From positions 1 to 64,000 of the forward strand of contig JAIXRW010000010.1 of NCBI GenBank assembly GCA_027484985.1: a DNA stretch of 64,000 nt, read 5' to 3'. How positions within the stretch are numbered: the first letter of the stretch is position 1; each line of letters begins with the position of its first letter. Shown here piece after piece: positions 53,350-60,643 of the stretch. The notes beneath the pieces are model-generated. The model worked only from the letters and a program-made list of their open reading frames with translations. It was not told the origin of the DNA and did not search any database. The position numbers and the translations under genes were made by a program. This DNA comes from Rhodobacter sp. (GTDB lineage: Bacteria > Pseudomonadota > Alphaproteobacteria > Rhodobacterales > Rhodobacteraceae).

Positions 53350-53948
53350 GGCAGGATAACGGGGGGCGGATCGGCGGGCGGGGCGGCATCGGCCCCGCGC
53401 AGGTAAAACGGGGCGGGGCGGGGCTGCGCCGTGCCGATGCGGGTGGCGGCGACAAAGGCGGTCGCTTGGGCCAGCGGGGCCGAGGGCAGGGCATCGGGCA
53501 GGGCATTGCCCGCATGGGGGGCATCAAGATGCAGCGCATCGGCGCGGGTCAGCATGGCCGCGCTATCGGTGATATCGAAGCGCTGGGCATAAACCTCGCC
53601 CCGCTTGGCATCTTCCACGACCCAAAGCGGGCGGGGCAGGCCATGGGCCAGCGCCTGAAGCCGCGTCACGCCGATGGCGGGGATGCCGAGCGAGAGGGCA
53701 AGGCCACGGGCGGCGGCGACCGCAATACGGATGCCGGTGAAATTGCCGGGGCCGGTGCCCACGGCAAGCGCCGTCAGGTCGCGCCAGGCTAGGCCCGCTT
53801 CGGCAAGCAGGTCTTGCAGCATGGGCATCAGGCGTTCTGCCTGCCCCTTGTCCATCGCCTCGTGCCGGTGGGCGACGATCTGTCCATCGCAAAGCAGAGC
53901 GGCCGCGCAATGCGCGGCCGATGTGTCGAAGGCAAGGATGGCAGGCAT
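53346..53948 (-). CDS. tsaB: tRNA threonylcarbamoyladenosine biosynthesis protein TsaB
   Basis: A 200-residue ASKHA-fold protein that supports TsaD in t6A37 tRNA modification. ILAFDTSAAHCAAALL and the central VGTGPGNFTGIRIAVAAARGLALSLGIPAIGV (in parts) are diagnostic. ATG 53948 is preferred over an adjacent TTG. It is adjacent to nfuA upstream (3-nt gap) and rimI downstream. Confidence 0.93.
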   Translation of the reverse strand: MPAILAFDTSAAHCAAALLCDGQIVAHRHEAMDKGQAERLMPMLQDLLAEAGLAWRDLTALAVGTGPGNFTGIRIAVAAARGLALSLGIPAIGVTRLQALAHGLPRPLWVVEDAKRGEVYAQRFDITDSAAMLTRADALHLDAPHAGNALPDALPSAPLAQATAFVAATRIGTAQPRPAPFYLRGADAAPPADPPPVILP

Positions 53949-53951
53949 CAA

Positions 53952-54515
53952 TCAGGCCGCGACGGGGCGGACTTCCAGCACTTCGGGGATGTAATGGCGC
54001 AGCAGGTTCTCGATCCCCATCTTCAGCGTCAGGGTCGAAGAGGGGCAGCCCGCGCAGGCGCCCTGCATGTGCAGATAGACAACGCCCCGGTCAAAGCCGT
54101 GAAAGGTGATGTCGCCGCCATCCTGCGCCACGGCGGGGCGGACGCGGGTGTCGAGCAGTTCCTTGATCTGGCGGACGATGTCGCCATCTTCGCCGGTATG
54201 TTCGCGGTGCCCGCCGCCCGTGGCCCCTTCGCCTTCGATCGCGGCGGCGCCCGACTGGTAATGTTCCATGATCGCGCCAAGGATGGCGGGTTTCACATGG
54301 TCCCATTCGGCGCTGTCGGCCTTGGTCACGGTGACGAAATCGGCCCCGAAGAACACGCCCGTCACACCGCCTGCCGCAAAGATGCGGCGGGCGAGGGGGG
54401 ATTTGGCCGCAGCGTCCGCGCTGGGGAAATCGGCGGTGCCGATGTCGAGCACGGTCTGGCCCGGCAGGAATTTCAGCGTGGCGGGGTTCGGCGTCGACTC
54501 GGTCTGGATGAACAT
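53952..54515 (-). CDS. nfuA: NifU-family Fe-S scaffold/carrier protein (Nfu type)
   Basis: A 187-residue Nfu protein. The N-terminal Nfu_N domain begins MFIQTESTPNPATLKFLPGQ. The C-terminal NifU domain has VRPAVAQDGGDITFHGF and the cluster-binding CxxC in MQGACAGCPSSTLTLK. It carries Fe-S clusters to target apoproteins. The order nfuA-tsaB-rimI on one strand is common in Rhodobacterales. Confidence 0.94.
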   Translation of the reverse strand: MFIQTESTPNPATLKFLPGQTVLDIGTADFPSADAAAKSPLARRIFAAGGVTGVFFGADFVTVTKADSAEWDHVKPAILGAIMEHYQSGAAAIEGEGATGGGHREHTGEDGDIVRQIKELLDTRVRPAVAQDGGDITFHGFDRGVVYLHMQGACAGCPSSTLTLKMGIENLLRHYIPEVLEVRPVAA

Positions 54516-54640
54516 GGGGCTTCTCCGACTATTCCAGTCGGATATGCGCCTGCGCGGGCGCGCTGTCAAGTTTGGAACGGTTCTAAATGGGCGGGTTTGT
54601 GGCAAGCGCCGGGGAGAGGGCGGTCTGCCCTCTCCCCGGA

Positions 54641-54676
54641 CCCCTCACCCGAGAGTATTTCGGCAAGGGTGAGGGG
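54641..54676 (+). repeat. GAGTATTTGGGCAAAGGTG-type intergenic repeat
   Basis: CCCTCACCCGA then GAGTATTTCGGCAAGGGTG then AGGGGGA, between nfuA and the universal stress protein gene. A GGGGAGAGGGCGG...CCCTCTCCCC hairpin precedes it (about 54611-54637). Confidence 0.65.
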
Positions 54677-54681
54677 GAATA

Positions 54682-55137
54682 TCAGGTGATGCTTTCCAGC
54701 CGTTCCTTCGACATGTCGCCCGGCACGATGGTGATCGGGATGGGCAGGTTGCCCGAGGTGCGGGTCATGGCGGTGACAAGCGGGCCGGGGCCGGATTTTT
54801 CGGTTCCGGCACCAAGCACAAGGACGCCGACCTGCGGATCGTCATTCACCTGGGCCAGGATTTCGGTGACGGGGTCGCCCTCGCGGATGATGAGTTCGGG
54901 GTTCACGCCCTGCTTGTCGCGCATCCATTTGGCGAAAACCTCGAAATGCGCCTCGATCCGCTCGCGGGCTTCGGCGCGCATCAGGTCGGCCACGCCCAGC
55001 CAGTGCTGGTATTCCTCGGGCGGGATGATCGACAGGATCTGCACGCCGCCACCGGTATGGGCCGCGCGCAGGGCCGCAAAACGCATGGCGTTCAGACATT
55101 CGCGCGTATCGTCGAGAACGACGAGGAACTTCCGCAT
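54682..55137 (-). CDS. universal stress protein (UspA family)
   Basis: A 151-residue UspA-fold protein: FLVVLDDTRECLNAMRFAAL at the start and VLVLGAGTEKSGPGPLVTAM near the end, where the nucleotide loop G-x2-G-x9-G-S/T is partly altered. The subclass is the alphaproteobacterial single-domain type with the insert PPEEYQHWLGVADLM. ATG 55137 was chosen over 55161. Confidence 0.85.
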   Translation of the reverse strand: MRKFLVVLDDTRECLNAMRFAALRAAHTGGGVQILSIIPPEEYQHWLGVADLMRAEARERIEAHFEVFAKWMRDKQGVNPELIIREGDPVTEILAQVNDDPQVGVLVLGAGTEKSGPGPLVTAMTRTSGNLPIPITIVPGDMSKERLESIT

Positions 55138-55206
55138 TTTCTTCTCCCAAAGCGGGGGCAATCATGCCCGCCCCGCAGGCGGGGTGCAAGGGTCAGCGCG
55201 GCGCGG

Positions 55207-56073
55207 TCAAAGCGGCTGGCTGGCCGCCCAGTCCCAATACAGGGCGCGGGCGCGGTCGGTCATGGCGCGGCTGCGGTATTCTGTGCCGTCGAAGGCGCGG
55301 ACGGATGTGACCTTGGCGAAGTTGCCCGACAGGAAGATTTCGTCGGCGGTATGGGCATCGTCGAAGGTGAGCACCTTTTCCACCACCGTCACCCCGTCGG
55401 CGCGCAGGTTGGCGATGTGGCGGGCGCGGGTGATGCCGGCAAGGAAGGTGCCGTTGGGGATGGGGGTAAAGACCGTGCCGTCCTTGACAAGGAACACATT
55501 GGCCGTGGCGCTTTCGGCAAGGTTGCCCATCGCATCGGCGACAAGGGCATTGCCGAAGCCCTTGGATTTGGCCTCGACCAGCATGCGGGCGTTGTTGGGG
55601 TAAAGGCAGCCCGCCTTGGCGTTGCAGACATTGTCTTCCAGCACGGGGCGGCGAAAGCGGGTTCGGGTGACGGCGGTCTGGAAGGTGGCGGGCGGCATGG
55701 CGACCTGTTCCAGACTGATGGCAAAGCCCGTGGCCCCGATGGCGGGGGCAACGCCAAGGTCTGACCCGTCAAGCGCCCAATACATCGGGCGGATATAGAC
55801 CGCATCGTCGGGGCCATAGGCGCGCAGACCGTCGCGGATGATCGCCTCCATCTCGGCGGCGTCGCAGGTGGGCGTGATCATCAAGGCTTCGGCCGAGGTG
55901 TTCACCCGGGCGCAGTGATGGGCAATGTCGGGCAGGCGGCCATCGAACAGGCGGGCGCCGTCGAAGACCGACGAGCCCTGCCAGATGCCGTGATCGGCGG
56001 CCTTCATCACGGCAAGGTCGCCGTCGTGCCAGCGGCCCTGAAAGAAGGTGCGGATATGGGTGCCGAATGCCAT
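55207..56073 (-). CDS. ilvE: branched-chain amino-acid aminotransferase
   Basis: A 288-residue fold-type IV PLP enzyme that transaminates Val, Leu and Ile. The PLP Lys is K153 in NVCNAKAGCLYPNNAR. GSSVFDGARLFDGRLPDIA, the downstream Glu region LAESATANVFLVKDG and EIFLSGNFAKVTSV are the conserved blocks. Substrate specificity within class IV (BCAT or D-amino acid/other) is likely but not certain. Confidence 0.88.
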   Translation of the reverse strand: MAFGTHIRTFFQGRWHDGDLAVMKAADHGIWQGSSVFDGARLFDGRLPDIAHHCARVNTSAEALMITPTCDAAEMEAIIRDGLRAYGPDDAVYIRPMYWALDGSDLGVAPAIGATGFAISLEQVAMPPATFQTAVTRTRFRRPVLEDNVCNAKAGCLYPNNARMLVEAKSKGFGNALVADAMGNLAESATANVFLVKDGTVFTPIPNGTFLAGITRARHIANLRADGVTVVEKVLTFDDAHTADEIFLSGNFAKVTSVRAFDGTEYRSRAMTDRARALYWDWAASQPL

Positions 56074-56138
56074 GGATGCCTCGTATCGGATGCGGGGGGC
56101 AGATAAGCACCGCCCCGTGTCAAGGTAAACCCGCGCCT

Positions 56139-56174
56139 TGCCCCTTCACCTTTGCTCAAATACTCTCGGGGGTG
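56139..56174 (-). repeat. GAGTATTTGGGCAAAGGTG-type intergenic repeat, minus orientation
   Basis: On the minus strand ACCCCCGA, GAGTATTTGAGCAAAGGTG, AAGGGG, followed on the plus side by GGCGCGCCGCGCC and GGGGGCAGAAGGCGCC tracts. It lies in the 162-nt gap between ilvE and the 355-residue hypothetical gene. Confidence 0.7.
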
Positions 56175-56235
56175 AATTGGCGCGCCGCGCCAAGAGGGGG
56201 CAGAAGGCGCCCTCACTCTTTCAGCAAAAATCGCG

Positions 56236-57303
56236 CTATTCGGCCACGGCACGGCGCAGGCGGCGCAGGGCCCAGTGCTGGAAGCCGTGAACGAACAGCA
56301 TCGCCGCCGACAGCAGGGCCGCGCCAAGGCCCGACAGGAAGGCCCAGGCGGTGCCGGAAAAGCGTGCCGTGGCGCGGAGCAGCTTTGCCTTGCCCAGCAG
56401 TTCGGCGCGGCCCACCAGTTTGGGCCCCAGCGCCTCGGCCGCGTTGGCGATGCGGCGGGCATCGGTGGCATTGTCGATCAGGGGCAGAAGGTGCAGCATG
56501 TCGGTGGTGCCGGTGGCGGCGCGGATGCGGTCGATGTCGGTCAGCGTGTCGGCCAAGGGGGCGAAGGCCTCCCACCGCAGGGCGGCGGCGAGGTCGTCGG
56601 TGCTGCGGATGGCGGGAAGGGCATCCCATTTCACGCCGGTTCGCACCGCGGTGCGGGCCATGTCGGTCACGCCTTCGGACAGGCGGCCAAGGCCGCGGGC
56701 CACCTTGACCGCGCCCGCGCCTGCCTTGACCGTGGCCGATGTGCCGCCCGAGACGAGGATGGTGGCCGTGGCGGCAAGGCCCACGGCGGACAAGGCAAGG
56801 TCGATATCGTCGATATCACCGCCCGTGGCATAGGCGGTGCCCGCGCGGGCCACGCCTGCGATATCGCCCACAAAGGTCAGGTCAACGGGGGCGCGGCAGA
56901 TCAGGACGGTGTTGAGCGAGCATTGGGTGATGTCCCAGATGCATTTGGCGCAATCGCCTGCCTGTTTCACCATGCCGCTGTCTTCGGCCAGGGCCGCGTC
57001 ATAGGCGGCGGCGGTGTCGGGGGCGAGCGGGATGCCGCGTTCGTCGGCCAGCGCCTTGACGGCTTCAAGCGCCGGCCAGTTGCGGGGGGATTCGGCAAGG
57101 CGGGTGAGGACGCGTTCCTCGATCTTGGCCGGTGTCGCCTCGGACAATAGCATCCGGTCGGTGGCGGCGGTGATTTCGGCCGCCGTCGCCTCGCGCCACG
57201 GGGTCAGGGCGGGGTCGAGCGCGATGCGGGCGGTGGTAAAGGCGGTCAGGCCGAAGGAACCGGCAAGGACCAGCGCCAGAAGCCGCCGGACCAGCCGCTT
57301 CAC
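56236..57303 (-). CDS. hypothetical membrane-associated protein, 355 residues
   Basis: The family is not recognised. It starts at GTG 57303 with MKRLVRRLLALVLAGSFGLT, a signal anchor. A cysteine cluster C118-x2-C121-x6-C128-x7-C136 (GDCAKCIWDITQCSLNTVLIC) suggests disulfides or metal binding. Weakly hydrophobic Ala/Gly stretches follow (LALSAVGLAATATILVSGG), and a C-terminal helix (WAFLSGLGAALLSAAMLFVHGF) precedes a basic end. It sits 3 nt after the trpS start codon region boundary, on the same strand and just downstream of trpS. Confidence 0.7.
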   Translation of the reverse strand: MKRLVRRLLALVLAGSFGLTAFTTARIALDPALTPWREATAAEITAATDRMLLSEATPAKIEERVLTRLAESPRNWPALEAVKALADERGIPLAPDTAAAYDAALAEDSGMVKQAGDCAKCIWDITQCSLNTVLICRAPVDLTFVGDIAGVARAGTAYATGGDIDDIDLALSAVGLAATATILVSGGTSATVKAGAGAVKVARGLGRLSEGVTDMARTAVRTGVKWDALPAIRSTDDLAAALRWEAFAPLADTLTDIDRIRAATGTTDMLHLLPLIDNATDARRIANAAEALGPKLVGRAELLGKAKLLRATARFSGTAWAFLSGLGAALLSAAMLFVHGFQHWALRRLRRAVAE

Positions 57304-57306
57304 CGG

Positions 57307-58335
57307 TCAGCGCCCGCGCGAGCGGATCATGCCCACGATATCATAGACCTGATCGACGATGGGCCGCGCGATGGCTTCGGCACGGTCGGCGCCTTGGCCA
57401 AGGATGCGGTCGATCTCGGACGGGTCCTGCATCAGGCGGTTCATTTCCAGCGTGATGGGTTCAAGCTTTGCCACGGCAAGATCGGCCAGCGCCGGTTTGA
57501 ACGTGCCGAACTGTGCGCCTGCGAAATCGGCGATCACCTGTTCGGGGGTGTGGCCTGCAAGGGCGGCGTAGATGTTCACAAGGTTCTTCGCCTCGGGCCG
57601 GTCTTTCAGATCGTTCAGGTTGTCGGGCAGGGGTTCGGGGTCGGTCTTGGCCTTGCGGATTTTCTTGGCGATGGTGTCGGCATCATCGGTCAGGTTGATG
57701 CGGCTTTGGTCAGACGGGTCGGATTTCGACATTTTCTTGGTGCCGTCACGAAGCGACATCACGCGGGTGGCAGCACCTTCGATGACGGGTTCGACCACGG
57801 GGAAGAAATCGACCCCGTAATCGTTGTTGAACTTGATCGCGATGTCGCGGCACAGCTCAAGGTGCTGTTTCTGGTCATCCCCCACGGGAACATGGGTCGC
57901 CTTGTAGGCAAGAATGTCTGCGGCCATGAGCGAGGGATAGGCGAACAGGCCGAGCGAGACGTTTTCGCTGTTCTTGCCCGCCTTGTCCTTGAACTGGGTC
58001 ATCCGGCTCATCCAGCCCATGCGGGCGATGCAGTTGAAAATCCAGCCTAGTTCGGCATGGGCGGTGACTTGGGACTGGTTGAACAGGATGGAACGGGCGG
58101 GGTCGATGCCTGCGGCGATAAAGGCGGCGGCCCCTTCGCGGGTTTGCTGGCGCAGTTTCGCGGGGTCTTGCCAGACGGTGATGGCATGCATGTCCACCAT
58201 GCAATAGACCGTCTCGATCCCTTCATCCTGCTTTTCGACAAAGCGTTTCAGCGCGCCGAGGTAATTGCCCAGTGTCAGGCCGCCCGAAGGCTGGATGCCC
58301 GAAAAGATGCGGGTCTTGAACGGGGAAGCGGACAT
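57307..58335 (-). CDS. trpS: tryptophanyl-tRNA synthetase
   Basis: A 342-residue class I synthetase charging tRNA-Trp. The HIGH-type motif is [16 protein letters not shown] near residue 15, the KMSKS motif is [14 protein letters not shown] near 200, and [11 protein letters not shown] and [15 protein letters not shown] are conserved. The length is typical. It is downstream of and co-oriented with murJ but separated by the divergent rhomboid gene. Confidence 0.96.
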   Translation of the reverse strand: MSASPFKTRIFSGIQPSGGLTLGNYLGALKRFVEKQDEGIETVYCMVDMHAITVWQDPAKLRQQTREGAAAFIAAGIDPARSILFNQSQVTAHAELGWIFNCIARMGWMSRMTQFKDKAGKNSENVSLGLFAYPSLMAADILAYKATHVPVGDDQKQHLELCRDIAIKFNNDYGVDFFPVVEPVIEGAATRVMSLRDGTKKMSKSDPSDQSRINLTDDADTIAKKIRKAKTDPEPLPDNLNDLKDRPEAKNLVNIYAALAGHTPEQVIADFAGAQFGTFKPALADLAVAKLEPITLEMNRLMQDPSEIDRILGQGADRAEAIARPIVDQVYDIVGMIRSRGR

Positions 58336-58423
58336 GGGCGGGCCTTTGTCTGGAAACTTTTGTCCTTAGGGCTTATCGCTGGGGGATGTGGGCGTCAATC
58401 ATCGCGCCCTTTGGGGAACGACC

Positions 58424-59110
58424 ATGTATGACGACCGTAACGCACCGCCCTTGAACCCGCTGCCGCCCATCGTGTGGATATTGGCGCTGCCGATGATCGC
58501 GATGGAGGTGGTGCTGGGGCTGGGGTCCAGCGGGCTGGCGGGCGGTATGGAAGGGGCTGGCTGGCGCTTGCAGGCGATGGAGCGGTTTGCCTTTTCGCCC
58601 GATCTGATGCGGATGATGATTGACCGTGGCGAATACCCGCCCGAGCATCTGTTGCGTCTGGTGGCTTACCCCTTTGTCCATGCCAGCACCACCGATGCGG
58701 TGTTTGCCTTGGTCATCCTGCTCGCACTGGGCAAGATGGTGGGCGAGGTGTTCCGCTGGTGGGCGGTGCTGGTGGTGTTCTTCGGGTCGGCCATGGCGGC
58801 GGCCCTGGCCTTTACGCTGCTACCTTCGGTGCAACAGCCGCTGGTGGGGGCGTTTCCGGCCGATTACGGGCTTATCGGCAGTTTCACCTTTCTTCTGTGG
58901 ACGGGGTTGGCGGCTGCGGGGGCGAACCGCTATCGGGCCTTTTCGCTGATCGCCTTTTTGCTGGGCGTGCAGGCGCTGTTTTCGCTGCTGTTCGGCGGCG
59001 GGGTGGGCTGGGTGGCGGACCTTGCCGCCTTTGTCGCGGGGTTCGCGCTGTCGTTCATCGTCAGCCCGGGCGGCTGGGCGCGGGTGTTGCAGATGATCCG
59101 TCAGCGCTGA
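58424..59110 (+). CDS. rhomboid-family protein, probably a pseudoprotease
   Basis: A 228-residue membrane protein with six hydrophobic helices in the rhomboid order. YPFVHASTTDAVFALVILLALGKMVGEVF resembles the L1/TM2 region. In TM4 the GxSG motif is GLIGSF (Ile in place of Ser), and in TM6 the expected His is Asp (WVADLAAFVAGF). The catalytic dyad is therefore missing. Inactive rhomboids bind and traffic membrane clients. The 3' end overlaps convergent murJ by 10 nt. Confidence 0.75.
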   Translation: MYDDRNAPPLNPLPPIVWILALPMIAMEVVLGLGSSGLAGGMEGAGWRLQAMERFAFSPDLMRMMIDRGEYPPEHLLRLVAYPFVHASTTDAVFALVILLALGKMVGEVFRWWAVLVVFFGSAMAAALAFTLLPSVQQPLVGAFPADYGLIGSFTFLLWTGLAAAGANRYRAFSLIAFLLGVQALFSLLFGGGVGWVADLAAFVAGFALSFIVSPGGWARVLQMIRQR

Positions 59111-60642
59111 CGGCGCAGGGCGGCAAAGTCGGATTTGCGAAAGGCCCCCAAGGCAAGGCCCGCCGCGCCGTAAACGGCCATGCCCGCGGCAATCAGCACG
59201 GCCAAGGCGGCATAGCGCCAGCCGTGCAAGGCCAGCGCGGGGGCCAGCAGTTCGGCCCCGCCCCACAGGACGGCCCCCATGGCGGCCGAGGCGGCGGCGA
59301 TGCGGGGGAAACGCTGCTTCATGCGGGTGTCGAACTGCGCCTCGGGGCCCATGGGTTGTGCCCCGCGCCAAAGTTGCCAGACCATGACCCAGCCCGACAG
59401 CGTGGTGCCAAGGGCGGCGGCGGCGAAGCCGAACAGCGGGTAAAGGCCGACGGCAAGGGCCACGTTCACCACCATGGACACCACGGCATAAACAAAGGGG
59501 GCGCGGGTGTTTTCGCGGGCATAGAACAGCGGTTGGAACACCTTGTGCAACACAAAGGCGGGCAGGCCCGCGCCATAGATGGCCAAGGCGATGGCTGTCA
59601 TTTCGGCATCCTGTGCGTCAAAGGCGCCGCGCTGGTACAGAACGGTGGTCAGCGGCAGGGCCAGCGCGACCAAGGCCACGGCGGCGGGCAGGGTCAGCAG
59701 CAGGGCAAATTCGGTGCCGCGGTTGAAACTGGCGCGTCCCCCCGCCGCGTCATTCGCCCGCAGGCGGCGCGACAGGTCGGGCAGAAGCACGGTGCCGATG
59801 GCGATGCCGACAACCCCGAGGGGAAGCTGATACAGGCGGTCGGCATAGACGAGCCATGACACGGCGCCTTCGGTATAGCTTGCGACCTGACGGCCCACGA
59901 GAAGGTTGATCTGCACCACCCCGCCCGCCAGCACGGCGGGGGCGGCGATGGCGGCAAGGCGTTTCAACTCGGGTGTGATTCTGGGCAGGCCGGGGGCGAA
60001 GGAAAAGCCGATGCGGGCAGCCGAAACCCATGTGAAGGCAAGCTGGGCCACGCCGGTGACAGGGACGGTCCAAGCAAGCGTGGTGCCCATATCCCAGCCG
60101 AGGTGTTTGGCCAGCAGCATGGCGGCGATGAAAATCAGGTTCATCAGCACGGGCACGAAGCCCGCTTCGGTGAAATGGCCAAAGGCGTTCAGCACGCCCG
60201 ACAGCAGCGCCACAAGGCTGATGAACAGGATGTAGGAAAACGAGATCTGCCCAAAGGTCACGGCCATGTCGAACCGCGCATCGCCCGCAAAGCCCGAGGC
60301 CATGGCCCAGACCAGCCACGGCATGGCCAGCGTGCCGATGACGGAAAAGACGATCAGCACGGCGGCAAGGCCGTTAAAGGCATCGCGGGCAAAGCCCTTG
60401 GCATCTTCGCCCGCTTCCAGCTTTTTGGCGAACATGGGCACGAAGGCCATGTTGAACGCGCCTTCGGCAAAGAAGCGGCGGAACATGTTGGGCAGCGAGA
60501 AGGCCACGTTAAAGGCATCGGCCACGGGGCCTGCGCCCAGGTAAGCCGCCATCATCACATCGCGGGCAAAGCCTGCCCCGCGCGAAAGCAGCGTCCATCC
60601 GCCCACGGTAAGAACGGAACGGATCAGACGGATCGGTTGCAT
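59101..60642 (-). CDS. murJ: lipid II flippase MurJ
   Basis: A 513-residue MOP-superfamily protein with about 14 transmembrane helices. It moves lipid II across the inner membrane for peptidoglycan synthesis. GWTLLSRGAGFARDVMMAAYLGAG, DAFNVAFSLPNMFRRFFAEGAFNMAFVP (in parts) and the later FYARENTRAPF block are the MurJ/MviN signatures. ATG 60642 lies 1 nt after the glnD stop, so the two are coupled. Confidence 0.95.
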   Translation of the reverse strand: MQPIRLIRSVLTVGGWTLLSRGAGFARDVMMAAYLGAGPVADAFNVAFSLPNMFRRFFAEGAFNMAFVPMFAKKLEAGEDAKGFARDAFNGLAAVLIVFSVIGTLAMPWLVWAMASGFAGDARFDMAVTFGQISFSYILFISLVALLSGVLNAFGHFTEAGFVPVLMNLIFIAAMLLAKHLGWDMGTTLAWTVPVTGVAQLAFTWVSAARIGFSFAPGLPRITPELKRLAAIAAPAVLAGGVVQINLLVGRQVASYTEGAVSWLVYADRLYQLPLGVVGIAIGTVLLPDLSRRLRANDAAGGRASFNRGTEFALLLTLPAAVALVALALPLTTVLYQRGAFDAQDAEMTAIALAIYGAGLPAFVLHKVFQPLFYARENTRAPFVYAVVSMVVNVALAVGLYPLFGFAAAALGTTLSGWVMVWQLWRGAQPMGPEAQFDTRMKQRFPRIAAASAAMGAVLWGGAELLAPALALHGWRYAALAVLIAAGMAVYGAAGLALGAFRKSDFAALRRQR

Positions 60643-60643
60643 G

